Positions 17,797 to 27,013 of a stretch of 64,000 nucleotides of DNA are shown piece by piece. Each line of letters begins with the position of its first letter. Position 1 is the first letter of the stretch. This DNA is from a bacterium (GTDB lineage Bacteria; Auribacterota; UBA6266), in the NCBI GenBank assembly GCA_023228325.1, contig JALOBK010000001.1:1031549-1095548 (forward strand), in the 5' to 3' direction. The notes beneath the pieces are model-generated. The model ran no database searches. It was not told the origin of the DNA and saw only the letters and a program-made list of their open reading frames with translations. A program made the position numbers and the translations under genes.

Positions 17797-18717
17797 ATGA
17801 GAAATTTTATTATCAGAAGACTTATTCTGGCTGTTTTGACTTTGACGGTTATTGTTACGCTTGTCTTTGCTCTCACGCGTTTTATTCCCGGAGATCCCGT
17901 ATATAGTTTTGTAGGAAGAAGGGCGGACAGGGACACATTGAACCAGGTCAGGAGCTCTTATGGGTTGGACAACCCTGTCTCAACTCAGTTTTTCTGTTAT
18001 ATAGGGCAGTTGTTAAAAGGTAATCTTGGTTATTCTTATGTAACGGGCCAGCCGGTCGGGAAACTAATCATAAGCCGTTTTCCGAATACACTGAAACTAG
18101 CCCTGACAGCGATGCTATTCGCAACGGTGACGGGATTGCTGCTGGGCCTGCTTTCGGCATCATATCCCGGAGGCGCTGTGGACAGGTTTTGCGTGCTGCT
18201 CTCGATTTCGGGAATATCGGTGCCCGTTTTCTGGTTCGGTCTTATATTAATTATTATCTTTTCCAATCTGCTGGGGTGGCTTCCTTCTTCCGGAATGGGT
18301 AATTTTACGTATATCATTCTGCCTGCCCTTACTCTGGGCACCCGGTCGGCGGCTTATATTGCGAGGATAACAAGAACAAGCGTCATGGAAGTTTTGGGAG
18401 AAAATTTTGTGATAACGGCCAGAGCAAAAGGGCTGAGCAGAAACAGGATTTTATTTAAACATATCCTGAAAAACGCGTTAATACCGGTAGTTACCTTGAT
18501 AGGGGTTGACCTGGGGAGCTATCTGAACGGGTCGGTCCTGACAGAGACGATTTTCGGATGGAATGGCGTAGGCAATCTTGCCTTGTCCGGTATTATGAAC
18601 AGGGATTATCCGCTGATAATGGGCACGGTGCTGTTCGGCTCATTCATTTTTATATGCGCAAATATTATAGTCGATATCTCTTATTCGTTTTTTAACCCGA
18701 AGATAACCTATGAATAA
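17797..18717 (+). CDS. ABC peptide transporter permease, DppB type
   Basis: This is an inner-membrane permease of about 306 residues with six hydrophobic segments. The N-terminal RRLILAVLTLTVIVTLVFAL helix and TRFIPGDPV are characteristic of DppB/OppB, as is the EAA-like loop (ITARAKGLSRNRILFKHILKNALIPV, spanning about residues 203-228) that docks onto the ATPase. I use the ATG at 17797 rather than a TTG 12 bases upstream. Its stop overlaps the next gene by eight bases. Confidence 0.92.
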   Translation: MRNFIIRRLILAVLTLTVIVTLVFALTRFIPGDPVYSFVGRRADRDTLNQVRSSYGLDNPVSTQFFCYIGQLLKGNLGYSYVTGQPVGKLIISRFPNTLKLALTAMLFATVTGLLLGLLSASYPGGAVDRFCVLLSISGISVPVFWFGLILIIIFSNLLGWLPSSGMGNFTYIILPALTLGTRSAAYIARITRTSVMEVLGENFVITARAKGLSRNRILFKHILKNALIPVVTLIGVDLGSYLNGSVLTETIFGWNGVGNLALSGIMNRDYPLIMGTVLFGSFIFICANIIVDISYSFFNPKITYE

Positions 18718-19546
18718 AAGAACAAAATATTTTCTAAGGAATAATAAATTGCCGGTTTTTCTCGCGGCAGTCCTTTTTCTGATTGTTTTAGCGGCTGTGT
18801 TTGCTCCTTGGATTGTTCCTCACGACCCTTATGAAATAAACCTGGAAAAAGCGAAAGAACATCCTCAAAAAGCGTATCCGTTTGGTACGGACGCGCAGGG
18901 GAGATGTATTTTAAGCCGTATGATTTACGGCGCGAGAATATCTCTTTTCGTGGGTTTTGCCGCGACTGTCTCCGCGCTGGTTATCGGTATTTTATTCGGG
19001 ACGGTGGCGGCTTATTTCGGCGGAGCCGCGGATAACATCATAACATTTTTAATCGATGTTACGCTTTCCCTGCCGGGCCTGCTTGTCGCAATCGCGATAA
19101 CGGTCGTTTTTGAACCGGGAATATCAACTGTGCTGATAGCGCTGTGCATTGTCGGCTGGGCGGGTTTTGCCAGGATAATACGTTCCAGCGTGATTTCCAT
19201 AAAGGGCCGGGATTATGTTACTTCCGCGCTCGTGCTCGGCTTATCGCGAAAATTGATTATGTTAAAATACATTCTTCCCAATATTGTCCCGATAATTTTT
19301 ATAACAGCCAGCCTCAGGATAGGGGTTTTTATTCTATCCGAGGCTTCACTTTCTTTCCTGGGTTTGGGTATAAGCCCGCCTGAGCCTACCTGGGGGGGAA
19401 TGATTGCCTCAAGCGTAAATTATGTGGAGACCGCGCCCTGGATGGCATTTTTTCCGGGTGTTGCCCTGGCCGTCACAATATTCTGTTTTAACCTGATCGG
19501 GGACAGCATGAAAGATTATTTTAATGTTTTAGAGAACCGTATCTGA
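18710..19546 (+). CDS. ABC peptide transporter permease, DppC type
   Basis: This is the partner permease, 278 residues, with six hydrophobic segments. The start shows APWIVPHDPYEINL and the YPFGTDAQGRCILSRMIYGA motif typical of DppC/OppC. The ATPase-docking loop YVTSALVLGLSRKLIMLKYI follows, then LSEASLSFLGLGISPPEPTWG. It is coupled to the upstream permease. The cytoplasmic ATPases must come from another locus. Confidence 0.93.
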   Translation: MNKRTKYFLRNNKLPVFLAAVLFLIVLAAVFAPWIVPHDPYEINLEKAKEHPQKAYPFGTDAQGRCILSRMIYGARISLFVGFAATVSALVIGILFGTVAAYFGGAADNIITFLIDVTLSLPGLLVAIAITVVFEPGISTVLIALCIVGWAGFARIIRSSVISIKGRDYVTSALVLGLSRKLIMLKYILPNIVPIIFITASLRIGVFILSEASLSFLGLGISPPEPTWGGMIASSVNYVETAPWMAFFPGVALAVTIFCFNLIGDSMKDYFNVLENRI

Positions 19547-19571
19547 AAAACTTTAAGGATGGCATTGAATA

Positions 19572-20336
19572 ATGCGGATTTACTCATGGAATGTGAATGG
19601 CCTGAGAGCGGTTGCCGGTAAAGGGTTTAAAAAATGGTTTTTATCCGAAAAACCGGATATTTTATGCCTGCAGGAAACAAAAGCGGATATAAGCCAGCTG
19701 CCGGGAGATATAACCGGTATAGAAGGATATGAATTTTACGCGGCTTCATCCGAAAAAAAAGGATACAGCGGCGTGGCCGTATATACAAAGATCCGGCCGT
19801 TATCCGTCAAAACCGGCATAGGAATGGGCGAATTTGATGCCGAGGGAAGAATCCTGGTTTTGAATTTTCCTGAATTCACCTTGTTGAATATATATTTTCC
19901 CAACGGCCAGATGAGAGCCGAGAGGCTTAAATATAAACTTGATTTTTGCGATGCGGTCCTGGATTATTGTCTGAAACTGAAAAAATCCGGCCGTAAAATC
20001 ATAATCTGCGGAGATTTTAATACGGCTCACAGGGAAATAGATTTAAAGAACCCCGGAGCGAATGAAAATTATTCAGGTTTTCTGCCCGTGGAAAGGGCAT
20101 GGATAGACAGGCTTACCGAATGTGGATTTGTTGACGCGTTCAGGATGCTCTATCCTGATACAGTTAAATATTCATGGTGGAGTTACAGATACAGCGCCAG
20201 AAAGAAAAACATAGGCTGGCGCATAGATTATTATTTTGTTTCGGAAAATATATCCGGACAGGTTGAGGATTCAATGATTTTCAGTGATGTAACGGGTTCC
20301 GACCATTGTCCTATCGGCATAAAAATAAATGTATAG
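19572..20336 (+). CDS. xth: Exodeoxyribonuclease III / AP endonuclease
   Basis: This is a 254-residue enzyme of the ExoIII branch of the endonuclease/exonuclease/phosphatase fold, acting at abasic sites in base-excision repair. Visible catalytic motifs are SWNVNGLRA, LQETKAD, ICGDFNTAH and the C-terminal GSDHCPIG with the catalytic Asp-His. The length matches the family. It follows the permease gene by 25 bases in the same direction and may share its transcript. Confidence 0.95.
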   Translation: MRIYSWNVNGLRAVAGKGFKKWFLSEKPDILCLQETKADISQLPGDITGIEGYEFYAASSEKKGYSGVAVYTKIRPLSVKTGIGMGEFDAEGRILVLNFPEFTLLNIYFPNGQMRAERLKYKLDFCDAVLDYCLKLKKSGRKIIICGDFNTAHREIDLKNPGANENYSGFLPVERAWIDRLTECGFVDAFRMLYPDTVKYSWWSYRYSARKKNIGWRIDYYFVSENISGQVEDSMIFSDVTGSDHCPIGIKINV

Positions 20337-20378
20337 AATATGAAAAAACATATAGAATTTACGATGCAAAACCGGATT

Positions 20379-20394
20379 CGGGGCTTTAACCCCG
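20379..20394 (+). other. GC hairpin upstream of a small secreted-protein gene
   Basis: CGGGG pairs with CCCCG across a CTTTAA loop, 43 bases after the xth stop and 30 bases before the next start. There is no T run, so it is not a classical terminator. It may be an mRNA-stability or pausing element, or a chance palindrome. Confidence 0.35.
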
Positions 20395-20423
20395 CGGCAT
20401 TTTCAGGCAAAGGAGATTTTTAA

Positions 20424-20687
20424 ATGAGAATTTTGTTTTGTTTTTGTTTATTTTTGCTTTTCCCGTCATTTTCGCCGTGTGATGAAGAACCGCAACCGGG
20501 GGTGTGCACCGGGGACAACTGTGAACTTCGGCAGGAAACAGGTTCCAATCCTATCCTGAACGAGGAGCCTTTGCTCAGGACTCCCGAAGAAGAAAGGACA
20601 AACGAGACAATTAAACCGACGGAACTGAAAAAGATAAACCAGACAAACAAAACGCCCGGAAACGATCCGTATGACAGCTGGGAATAA
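20424..20687 (+). CDS. Small secreted protein of unknown function
   Basis: This 87-residue product has a hydrophobic N-terminus (ILFCFCLFLLFPSF) consistent with a signal peptide, followed by a polar, disordered-looking chain rich in Glu, Thr, Asn and Pro. Cysteines occur at about residues 19, 28 and 33. AAGGAG lies just upstream of the ATG. The short length and lack of recognisable motifs leave the function open. It sits directly upstream of the regulated glycosidase region but before its promoter. Confidence 0.6.
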   Translation: MRILFCFCLFLLFPSFSPCDEEPQPGVCTGDNCELRQETGSNPILNEEPLLRTPEEERTNETIKPTELKKINQTNKTPGNDPYDSWE

Positions 20688-20711
20688 TGGTTGCGGGTGT
20701 TAAATTTAGGG

Positions 20712-20763
20712 TTGACAATTACTGAAAGAGCATTATGATATTACAGAAATGTTAACGTTAACA
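20712..20763 (+). promoter_or_regulatory. Promoter with LacI-type palindromic operator
   Basis: TTGACA (20712-20717) and TATGAT (20734-20739) are separated by 16 bases. A perfect 14-base palindrome TGTTAACGTTAACA follows at 20750-20763, right at the expected transcription start. The same palindrome precedes the GH35 gene at 24130. The symmetric half site with a central CG is the style of LacI/GalR-family operators. The position implies repression of the downstream gene at 20796. Confidence 0.8.
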
Positions 20764-20795
20764 TAGCATTCATTTGAATCACCGGAGAAGGGGAT

Positions 20796-23700
20796 ATGAA
20801 GAAATCTTCCAATTATGAAGTAAACGGCGCGGAATTTGTTATCAATGATTATAACAACACAAAACCGTTTTCGAGTTTCTTTCCGAGCATAGCGGGTGTT
20901 TGGGGTCGCCCGATGTGGGTTTTCTATGTGAACCGCGGCCAGGCGATAGCATGTATGGGGACAACCGACAAAAATGGAGCCATAACCGAATTTGTTGCCG
21001 CGAATAAGGCTTACAGGCTGACCCCTTCTCATGGTTTCAGGACATTTATCAAATCCGGAGGCAGTGTCCATGAGCCTTTCAGGCAAAAGTCAGGGAAAAG
21101 GAAGCCTGTCCAGAGAATGCATATAACTTCCGATAAATTGAAGTTATTTGAAGCGGACAGCGCGTCCGGTTTCGAAACAACCGTGGAATATTTTGCGATT
21201 CCAAACGAAGAAATACCTGCTTTCGCAAGGATCCTTAAGATAAAAAACATATCATCCGGCGCGAGGAATATACAATGTATTGACGGCATGCCCGTTGTTG
21301 AACCGTATGGCACGGGCGATTACCTTTTGAAAAATATGAGCAGGCTTGCCGAAGGATGGTTCAGCGGAGTTGAGTTTTCGAAGAAATACGGTGTGCCGGC
21401 GTATAAACTCATGGTTGTCCCCGAAGATAATCCCGAAATAGAGGAAATCCGCGCCGCGAATTTTTACGGCGGTTTTGTGCTCGGCGCTTCCGGAAAAATC
21501 AGCGTTCCTCCGTTTATAACGGATCCGGAAGATGTTTTTGGCGAGTTTAAGGATTTTATCGAGCCGGAAAAGTTCATAAGCTCCGATGCCTTTAAGTTTT
21601 CTCACAGGGCCGAGGCGAGAAACAAGACCCCTTCCGGCTTTGGGTATTTCACATGCGCATTAAAGCCCGGCGCCGAAGTTCTGTATTATTCGGTTATAGG
21701 GAAAGTTAATGAACTGAAAGATATAGACACATTTTTCAGCGGGATTTCCGGCAGAAAATATTTTGATAAAAAGCAAAAAGAAAGCGCGGATCTGATTGCA
21801 TCAATAACCGATAAGATATTGACGAAATCTTCTTCCCCTGAATTTGATAATTACTGCCGCCAGACATTCCTGGACAATTTACTGAGGGGAGGATTCCCGA
21901 TTACCCTGGGCGCCGGCCCGGAAAAAACGAATTATTATATTTATTCGAGAATACACGGCGATATGGAGAGAGAATATAATAATTTTGTAATTATGCCCGA
22001 ATATTTTTCTCAGGGGACGGGAAACTACAGGGATGTGAACCAGAACAGGCGTAATGATGTCTTCTTTAACCCGCGCATAAAGGATGATGTCCTTTCCTGT
22101 TTTGTCAATTTACTGCAGTCCGACGGCTTTAACCCCCTCAAGATAGAAGGTTCCAAATTCCGTATTTATAACCGGAAGGATTTTCTGGCGTTATTTAACA
22201 AAAGTGACAGGGCCGCAGTGGCGGAATTTATTTCAGAGCCGTTTAGCCTCGGCGGTTTTTTTAATATGCTTGAGCGTAATAAGATCCGGTCCGGGCCGGG
22301 GAAAAAGGAAAAAATACTGGATAAAATTATTTCCTGCGGCAGAAAAATTGACTGCGCTTCGCCCGCCGTTGGTTACTGGTCTGATCACTGGCATTATAAT
22401 ATCGACCTTATAGAGGCTTTTCTGGCGGTGTACCCCGAAAAGAAGGAAGAACTGCTTTTCGGAAAAAAAGATTTTGTTTATTACGATAATTACCTGGTCG
22501 TGCGCCCGCGCGCGGAGAAATATGTTCTTTTCAATTCAAAACCGAGGCAGCTTAATGCCGTGGCCGAGAACAAGCAGAAAAAAGATATGATAGAAAGAAG
22601 AAAGGAAAACAAGACTGAAATGCGGAAGCGATTTGGCCGCGGCGGCGTATATAAAACTATCCTCATTGAGAAGCTGTTATGCCTTGCGGCGAACAAATTC
22701 GCTTCCCTGGATTCCGCCGGCATAGGCATTGAGATGGAATCGGATAAACCGAACTGGTGTGATGCCCTCAACGGCCTGCCCGGGCTTTTCGGCTCATCCA
22801 TCGCCGAAACGATAGAACTTAAAAGATTAATCGTGTTCATATTGGACGCATTTGAGAAAGCGCCGGATAAAGACATCCTTTTATCCGGGGAAGTGGACGT
22901 TTTTCTTTCCGCTCTTGAAAAGTCCGCGTCAAAACACAGCGCGAACTCTTTCAGGTTCTGGGATGAAAGACATAACGCCCTGGAGAATTACAGGAAAGCC
23001 ACATTGACGGGGTTTTCCGGGAAGCGGCGCAGGAAGCCGGTAAGGGAACTTGAAAAAACGCTGGAAAATTTTCTTGCGGTAGTGGATAAAGGCATAAATA
23101 AAGCCATAGATCCAAAAACAGGGGTAATAAAAACAAACTTCGAAAGCATAGTTGAAAAATATGAAATTTTAAAAGAGAAAGGCAAGCCGAAAAAGAATTC
23201 CGGCGGGCTGACCTGTATCAGGCCGTTGAAATTCAGGCACAGGGCGCTGCCTGATTTTCTTGAAGGTCCGGTCCATTACCTGAGAGTGTGCAATGACGCG
23301 GGAAAAGCGGAAAGATTTCACAGCGCGGTTGTAAAAAGCGGCATTTATGACAAGAAGCTTGATATGTTAAAGGTCAATGCGCCCCTTGCCGGAGAGGGAA
23401 TAGACATAGGGAGAATAAATATTTTCACAAGAGGGTGGCTTGAAAATGAGTCAATATGGCTTCATATGGAATATAAATACCTGCTGGAACTTTTGCGCTC
23501 GGGGTTGACAGGAGAGTTCTACAGGATATCGAAAAAAGCCCTGGTCCCTTTTATGGACGCAGGGGTTTACGGCAGAAGCATATTCGAGAACTCCTCTTTC
23601 ATAGCAAGCAGCGCGCATCCCGACAGGAGAATACACGGACAGGGGTTTGTTTCCAGGCTTTCCGGTTCAACCGCGGAGTTCTTATCAATCTGGATTTTCA

Positions 23701-24071
23701 TAACTTCGGGTATTAAGCCGTTCGGCGTGTCGGGGGGTAAGCTCAGCCTTAAGTTTGAACCTGCAATATCTTCGGATATGTTTACAAAGGGAGCAAGCAA
23801 GGTGGAAATATGCCTGCCGGACGGTTCAACCGAGTGGATTGATATCCCCGCAAACTGCTTTGCATTCAAGTTTCTCGGGAATACTCTTGTCGTATACCAT
23901 AATCCCGGGAGAAAAAATACATTCGGCGCGAAAAAGGCCGGAGTAAAATCGTACCTTCTCGAATATTATGACGGCAGAAAAAAAGAGCTGTTATCCGGAG
24001 AAGTGAAAGGGCCCTTCGCGTCTGACATAAGAAGCGGCAAAGTCAAAAAAATAGACGCGACTCTTGTGTAA
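20796..24071 (+). CDS. GH94-like glycoside phosphorylase / cellobiose phosphorylase-like protein
   Basis: This is a 1091-residue, apparently cytoplasmic protein with no signal peptide. The N-terminal beta-rich region (residues 1-300) opens with FVINDYNNTKPFSSFFPSIA, a start I associate with proteins annotated as cellobiose phosphorylase-like. The C-terminal half looks like an (alpha/alpha)6 barrel. The segment DKPNWCDALNGLPGLFGSS (about residue 650) recalls the catalytic DWNDALN region of GH94 enzymes, but Cys replaces the usual Asn. I cannot name the exact CAZy family or substrate. It shares an operator palindrome with the GH35 gene. Confidence 0.75.
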   Translation: MKKSSNYEVNGAEFVINDYNNTKPFSSFFPSIAGVWGRPMWVFYVNRGQAIACMGTTDKNGAITEFVAANKAYRLTPSHGFRTFIKSGGSVHEPFRQKSGKRKPVQRMHITSDKLKLFEADSASGFETTVEYFAIPNEEIPAFARILKIKNISSGARNIQCIDGMPVVEPYGTGDYLLKNMSRLAEGWFSGVEFSKKYGVPAYKLMVVPEDNPEIEEIRAANFYGGFVLGASGKISVPPFITDPEDVFGEFKDFIEPEKFISSDAFKFSHRAEARNKTPSGFGYFTCALKPGAEVLYYSVIGKVNELKDIDTFFSGISGRKYFDKKQKESADLIASITDKILTKSSSPEFDNYCRQTFLDNLLRGGFPITLGAGPEKTNYYIYSRIHGDMEREYNNFVIMPEYFSQGTGNYRDVNQNRRNDVFFNPRIKDDVLSCFVNLLQSDGFNPLKIEGSKFRIYNRKDFLALFNKSDRAAVAEFISEPFSLGGFFNMLERNKIRSGPGKKEKILDKIISCGRKIDCASPAVGYWSDHWHYNIDLIEAFLAVYPEKKEELLFGKKDFVYYDNYLVVRPRAEKYVLFNSKPRQLNAVAENKQKKDMIERRKENKTEMRKRFGRGGVYKTILIEKLLCLAANKFASLDSAGIGIEMESDKPNWCDALNGLPGLFGSSIAETIELKRLIVFILDAFEKAPDKDILLSGEVDVFLSALEKSASKHSANSFRFWDERHNALENYRKATLTGFSGKRRRKPVRELEKTLENFLAVVDKGINKAIDPKTGVIKTNFESIVEKYEILKEKGKPKKNSGGLTCIRPLKFRHRALPDFLEGPVHYLRVCNDAGKAERFHSAVVKSGIYDKKLDMLKVNAPLAGEGIDIGRINIFTRGWLENESIWLHMEYKYLLELLRSGLTGEFYRISKKALVPFMDAGVYGRSIFENSSFIASSAHPDRRIHGQGFVSRLSGSTAEFLSIWIFITSGIKPFGVSGGKLSLKFEPAISSDMFTKGASKVEICLPDGSTEWIDIPANCFAFKFLGNTLVVYHNPGRKNTFGAKKAGVKSYLLEYYDGRKKELLSGEVKGPFASDIRSGKVKKIDATLV

Positions 24072-24101
24072 AATTCTTGCATGTAAACATCCTTGGCGGT
24101 A

Positions 24102-24143
24102 TTGACAAAGAGCTTTGGATATGGGAAAATGTTAACGTTAACA
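24102..24143 (+). promoter_or_regulatory. Second promoter with the same TGTTAACGTTAACA operator
   Basis: The palindrome TGTTAACGTTAACA recurs at 24130-24143, 18 bases before the GH35 start. A TTGACA at 24102-24107 lies upstream. A weak -10 (GAAAAT, 24125-24130) would have 17-base spacing. The operator is ten bases closer to the -35 than in the first copy and would overlap the -10. This marks the GH35 gene as a second member of the same regulon. Confidence 0.75.
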
Positions 24144-24160
24144 ATTTATAGGAAAAAAAG

Positions 24161-26926
24161 ATGAAAAATACAGTAAAATACGATAAACACAGTCTTATCA
24201 TTAACGGGGAGAGGAAGATACTCATAGGAGGAGAAGTCCATTATTTCCGTATGCCGAGAGGATTATGGGAAGACAGGATAAAAAAGGTGAAACAGGCGGG
24301 ATGTAATCTTATAGCCACCTATATACCCTGGAATTTTCATGAGGAGAAAGAGGGTGTTTTAAACTGGGAAGGGGACCGTGACCTGCCGTATTTTCTTAAA
24401 CTCTGCGAAAAGTATGGACTTTATGTGATATTAAAACCCGGGCCTTATATTTGCGCAGAATGGGATTTCGGCGGTTTTCCCCATTGGCTTTTAGCGAAAA
24501 ATATCCGTTTGAGGGTTGCGGACAGGGAATACCTTGCGCTGGTAAAAAAATGGTATGAAGAGGTCGCAGAAGTCGCCAAGCCGCATCTTTTTACCCGGGG
24601 CGGCAATGTGGTGCTGGTACAGATAGAGAATGAATACGACCATTTGCTGGAAGAGATGCCGGAAATAACCGGGTCAAAGGAAACAGCGAGGAAATATCTT
24701 CTCAAACTGCTTGATATCGTAAGGGGAACAGGCATAGACGTTCCCGCTTTCACCAACGAGGGAAGCTGTATTCTGGGCACGGAAATCATAAATACGCACA
24801 CATATTACCCGAATATCCCGTGGATATGGATGTGGGAGTTCAATGATTTCGACAGGAAAATGGATGAAAGCCTGAGGCTGCAGCCGGATAAACCGGTTAT
24901 GATGATGGAACTTGAAGCCGGCTGGTTTGCCCAGTTCGGTAAACCTTTATATGAAGTTGAATACGAAGCGGTTGAGGCTATTACCAAAACCCTGCTGGCT
25001 TACGGTAATTCCGTCATAAATTATTATATGTTTGCCGGCGGGACGACTTTTCCTTTTTGGATAAGCAAGGGGGATTACGGCGGAATAGGGACCTGTACCA
25101 CATTTGATTTCGGCGCTTCTCCCATACGCGAATGGGGGGAACTTCACAGGAAATATCATTTGATCAGGAATTGGGCGTATTTCCTTGAATCATTTCCCGA
25201 TGTCATAACAACAGGGAGTATCGACAGGGATGGGGCCCGCTTTATTTCAGGCTCCGGGAATATTGCCGTTTTACACGAAAAATCATCCGAACAAAGGGAA
25301 GATTTTAAGTTTTCATATGAAAATGTAAGGACTATTTTAAGGAGAGGAACAGACCGTTCGGTGTTATTGATCAGGAATCTGGAAGACGTTCCCAGGGGAT
25401 TTGCGGTTGAGTTTTATTCCGGGCAGCTCAGGAAAAAAGTTAAAGTGCCCGCCGCCGGGGCCGGCCTGAATATGAATCCCAAAAGCTCGCTTCTCCTGCC
25501 TGTGGATTTTAAAATCAATAACGACCTGTGTATTATATATTCTACATCCGAGATTTTATCAAAAAGAACAGTCGGGAATACCGAGTATGTATTTATGAGA
25601 GGGAAAAAAGGGATCGAAGGGGAAATGCTGGTAAAGGCCGCCGGCGGTATAACCGGTATAAGCGGCGGGATTTCCCCGGAACACGATGCCGGACTGGATA
25701 CAATACGATATTCGCACAGCAAGGTTAATGTGTTTAAAGCCGGCGGTGTCACTTTTATAATCATTCCGGAAGATATGGCCGATAAATTCTGGGTTTCCGA
25801 TGAAATGGTTATAATAACGGATAATTATTATCTTGAAGATATCGTCAGGAAGGACGATTCGGTTGAAATCTCGTTTCAGGTAAATAATCCAGGCGAGCAT
25901 TACGCTTACCTTTGGTGTGATTTTGACGTGCGCAATCTTCTGGTTGACGGCAGGGAAGTCACCTTGAAAAAAGATCCGGTGTTGGGGGCGTATGTTTTCC
26001 GCTGTGAGTATAATGATATCCTGACACCGGAAATAAAGTGGATAAGCAACTGGAAATACTGTCCTGACAGCGCTGAAGCGGGAGAAGATTTTGATGACTC
26101 CGGCTGGGACAATATCGATTCAAAAACCGCCCTTGAAAAAGGGGGTTATCTGGAGCACGGCTATTACTGGTACAGAAACAATTTTACGGTGGATGGCGAC
26201 CCGTCCGGGGTAAAACTTTCCGTTAAGACAAATGAAATGGACAGGTTTCTGGTGTATATCAACGGGTCATTCAGATGGGTAGGGATAGGGTCACCCGCGC
26301 TTGATATAAGCAAGTATGCGAAAAAAGGGAAAAACACCCTGGCAATACTTTATGCGAATGAATTCCATACAAAAGCCCATCCTCACGAAGGCCCGATACA
26401 GAAAGTCAGCGGCCTTTATTTCCCTGTTAAGGTTTACGGGAAGGCGGGCGGCAGGGACTTTGAACATGAATTCAAGGACTGGAAACTTAAGTTCGGGCTC
26501 GGCGGAAACGATAAAAAATATTTTTCTGCAGAAGCAGATGACAGCGCATGGATAGAAGCGCCGCCTTCGGAAAAATATGTTGTCCAGGAAGACGCCGGCA
26601 ATTTAGTCTGGTTCAGAAGGCGTTTCTCCCTTAAAATCGATAAAGAACATACAGCCCCTGTATTCGTGGATGTGAAATACCTGAGCAGCAGATGTCTTAT
26701 ATATGTAAACGGGTTTCTGCTCGGCAAATACGAATCTGTCGGGCCACAGAATAAATTCTTTATTCCCGACAGCCTGCTTGAAGCGGAAAATGAAGTGGTT
26801 ATCCTTCTCGAAGGCCCGGGTTTCCACCCTGTTAAACAATCGGGCTTCCTCCCGGCGGAATTCGAAGATTTAAAGCTCGGCTTCTATTATACTTCGAAGA
26901 AGTCAAAAACCATATTGAGCAAATAA
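24161..26926 (+). CDS. Beta-galactosidase, glycoside hydrolase family 35
   Basis: This is a 921-residue GH35 enzyme cleaving terminal beta-galactosides. The TIM barrel occupies roughly residues 10-330. Signature stretches are GGEVHYFRMPRGLWEDRI, TYIPWNFHE and LKPGPYICAEWDFGGFPHWL. E158 (in VQIENEY) is the predicted acid/base and E250 (in MMMELEAGWF) the nucleophile. The C-terminal 500 residues are beta-sandwich modules with a jelly-roll appearance. No signal peptide is present, so it probably acts on imported sugars together with the upstream phosphorylase-like enzyme, whose operator it shares. Confidence 0.93.
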   Translation: MKNTVKYDKHSLIINGERKILIGGEVHYFRMPRGLWEDRIKKVKQAGCNLIATYIPWNFHEEKEGVLNWEGDRDLPYFLKLCEKYGLYVILKPGPYICAEWDFGGFPHWLLAKNIRLRVADREYLALVKKWYEEVAEVAKPHLFTRGGNVVLVQIENEYDHLLEEMPEITGSKETARKYLLKLLDIVRGTGIDVPAFTNEGSCILGTEIINTHTYYPNIPWIWMWEFNDFDRKMDESLRLQPDKPVMMMELEAGWFAQFGKPLYEVEYEAVEAITKTLLAYGNSVINYYMFAGGTTFPFWISKGDYGGIGTCTTFDFGASPIREWGELHRKYHLIRNWAYFLESFPDVITTGSIDRDGARFISGSGNIAVLHEKSSEQREDFKFSYENVRTILRRGTDRSVLLIRNLEDVPRGFAVEFYSGQLRKKVKVPAAGAGLNMNPKSSLLLPVDFKINNDLCIIYSTSEILSKRTVGNTEYVFMRGKKGIEGEMLVKAAGGITGISGGISPEHDAGLDTIRYSHSKVNVFKAGGVTFIIIPEDMADKFWVSDEMVIITDNYYLEDIVRKDDSVEISFQVNNPGEHYAYLWCDFDVRNLLVDGREVTLKKDPVLGAYVFRCEYNDILTPEIKWISNWKYCPDSAEAGEDFDDSGWDNIDSKTALEKGGYLEHGYYWYRNNFTVDGDPSGVKLSVKTNEMDRFLVYINGSFRWVGIGSPALDISKYAKKGKNTLAILYANEFHTKAHPHEGPIQKVSGLYFPVKVYGKAGGRDFEHEFKDWKLKFGLGGNDKKYFSAEADDSAWIEAPPSEKYVVQEDAGNLVWFRRRFSLKIDKEHTAPVFVDVKYLSSRCLIYVNGFLLGKYESVGPQNKFFIPDSLLEAENEVVILLEGPGFHPVKQSGFLPAEFEDLKLGFYYTSKKSKTILSK

Positions 26927-27013
26927 GGGGGCTCATTTACCGAAAACCGCAAAGCTTTCCGGAAAAACGCGATTTTTATTTATATATATTATTTATTCTA
27001 ATATAATTTTTTT

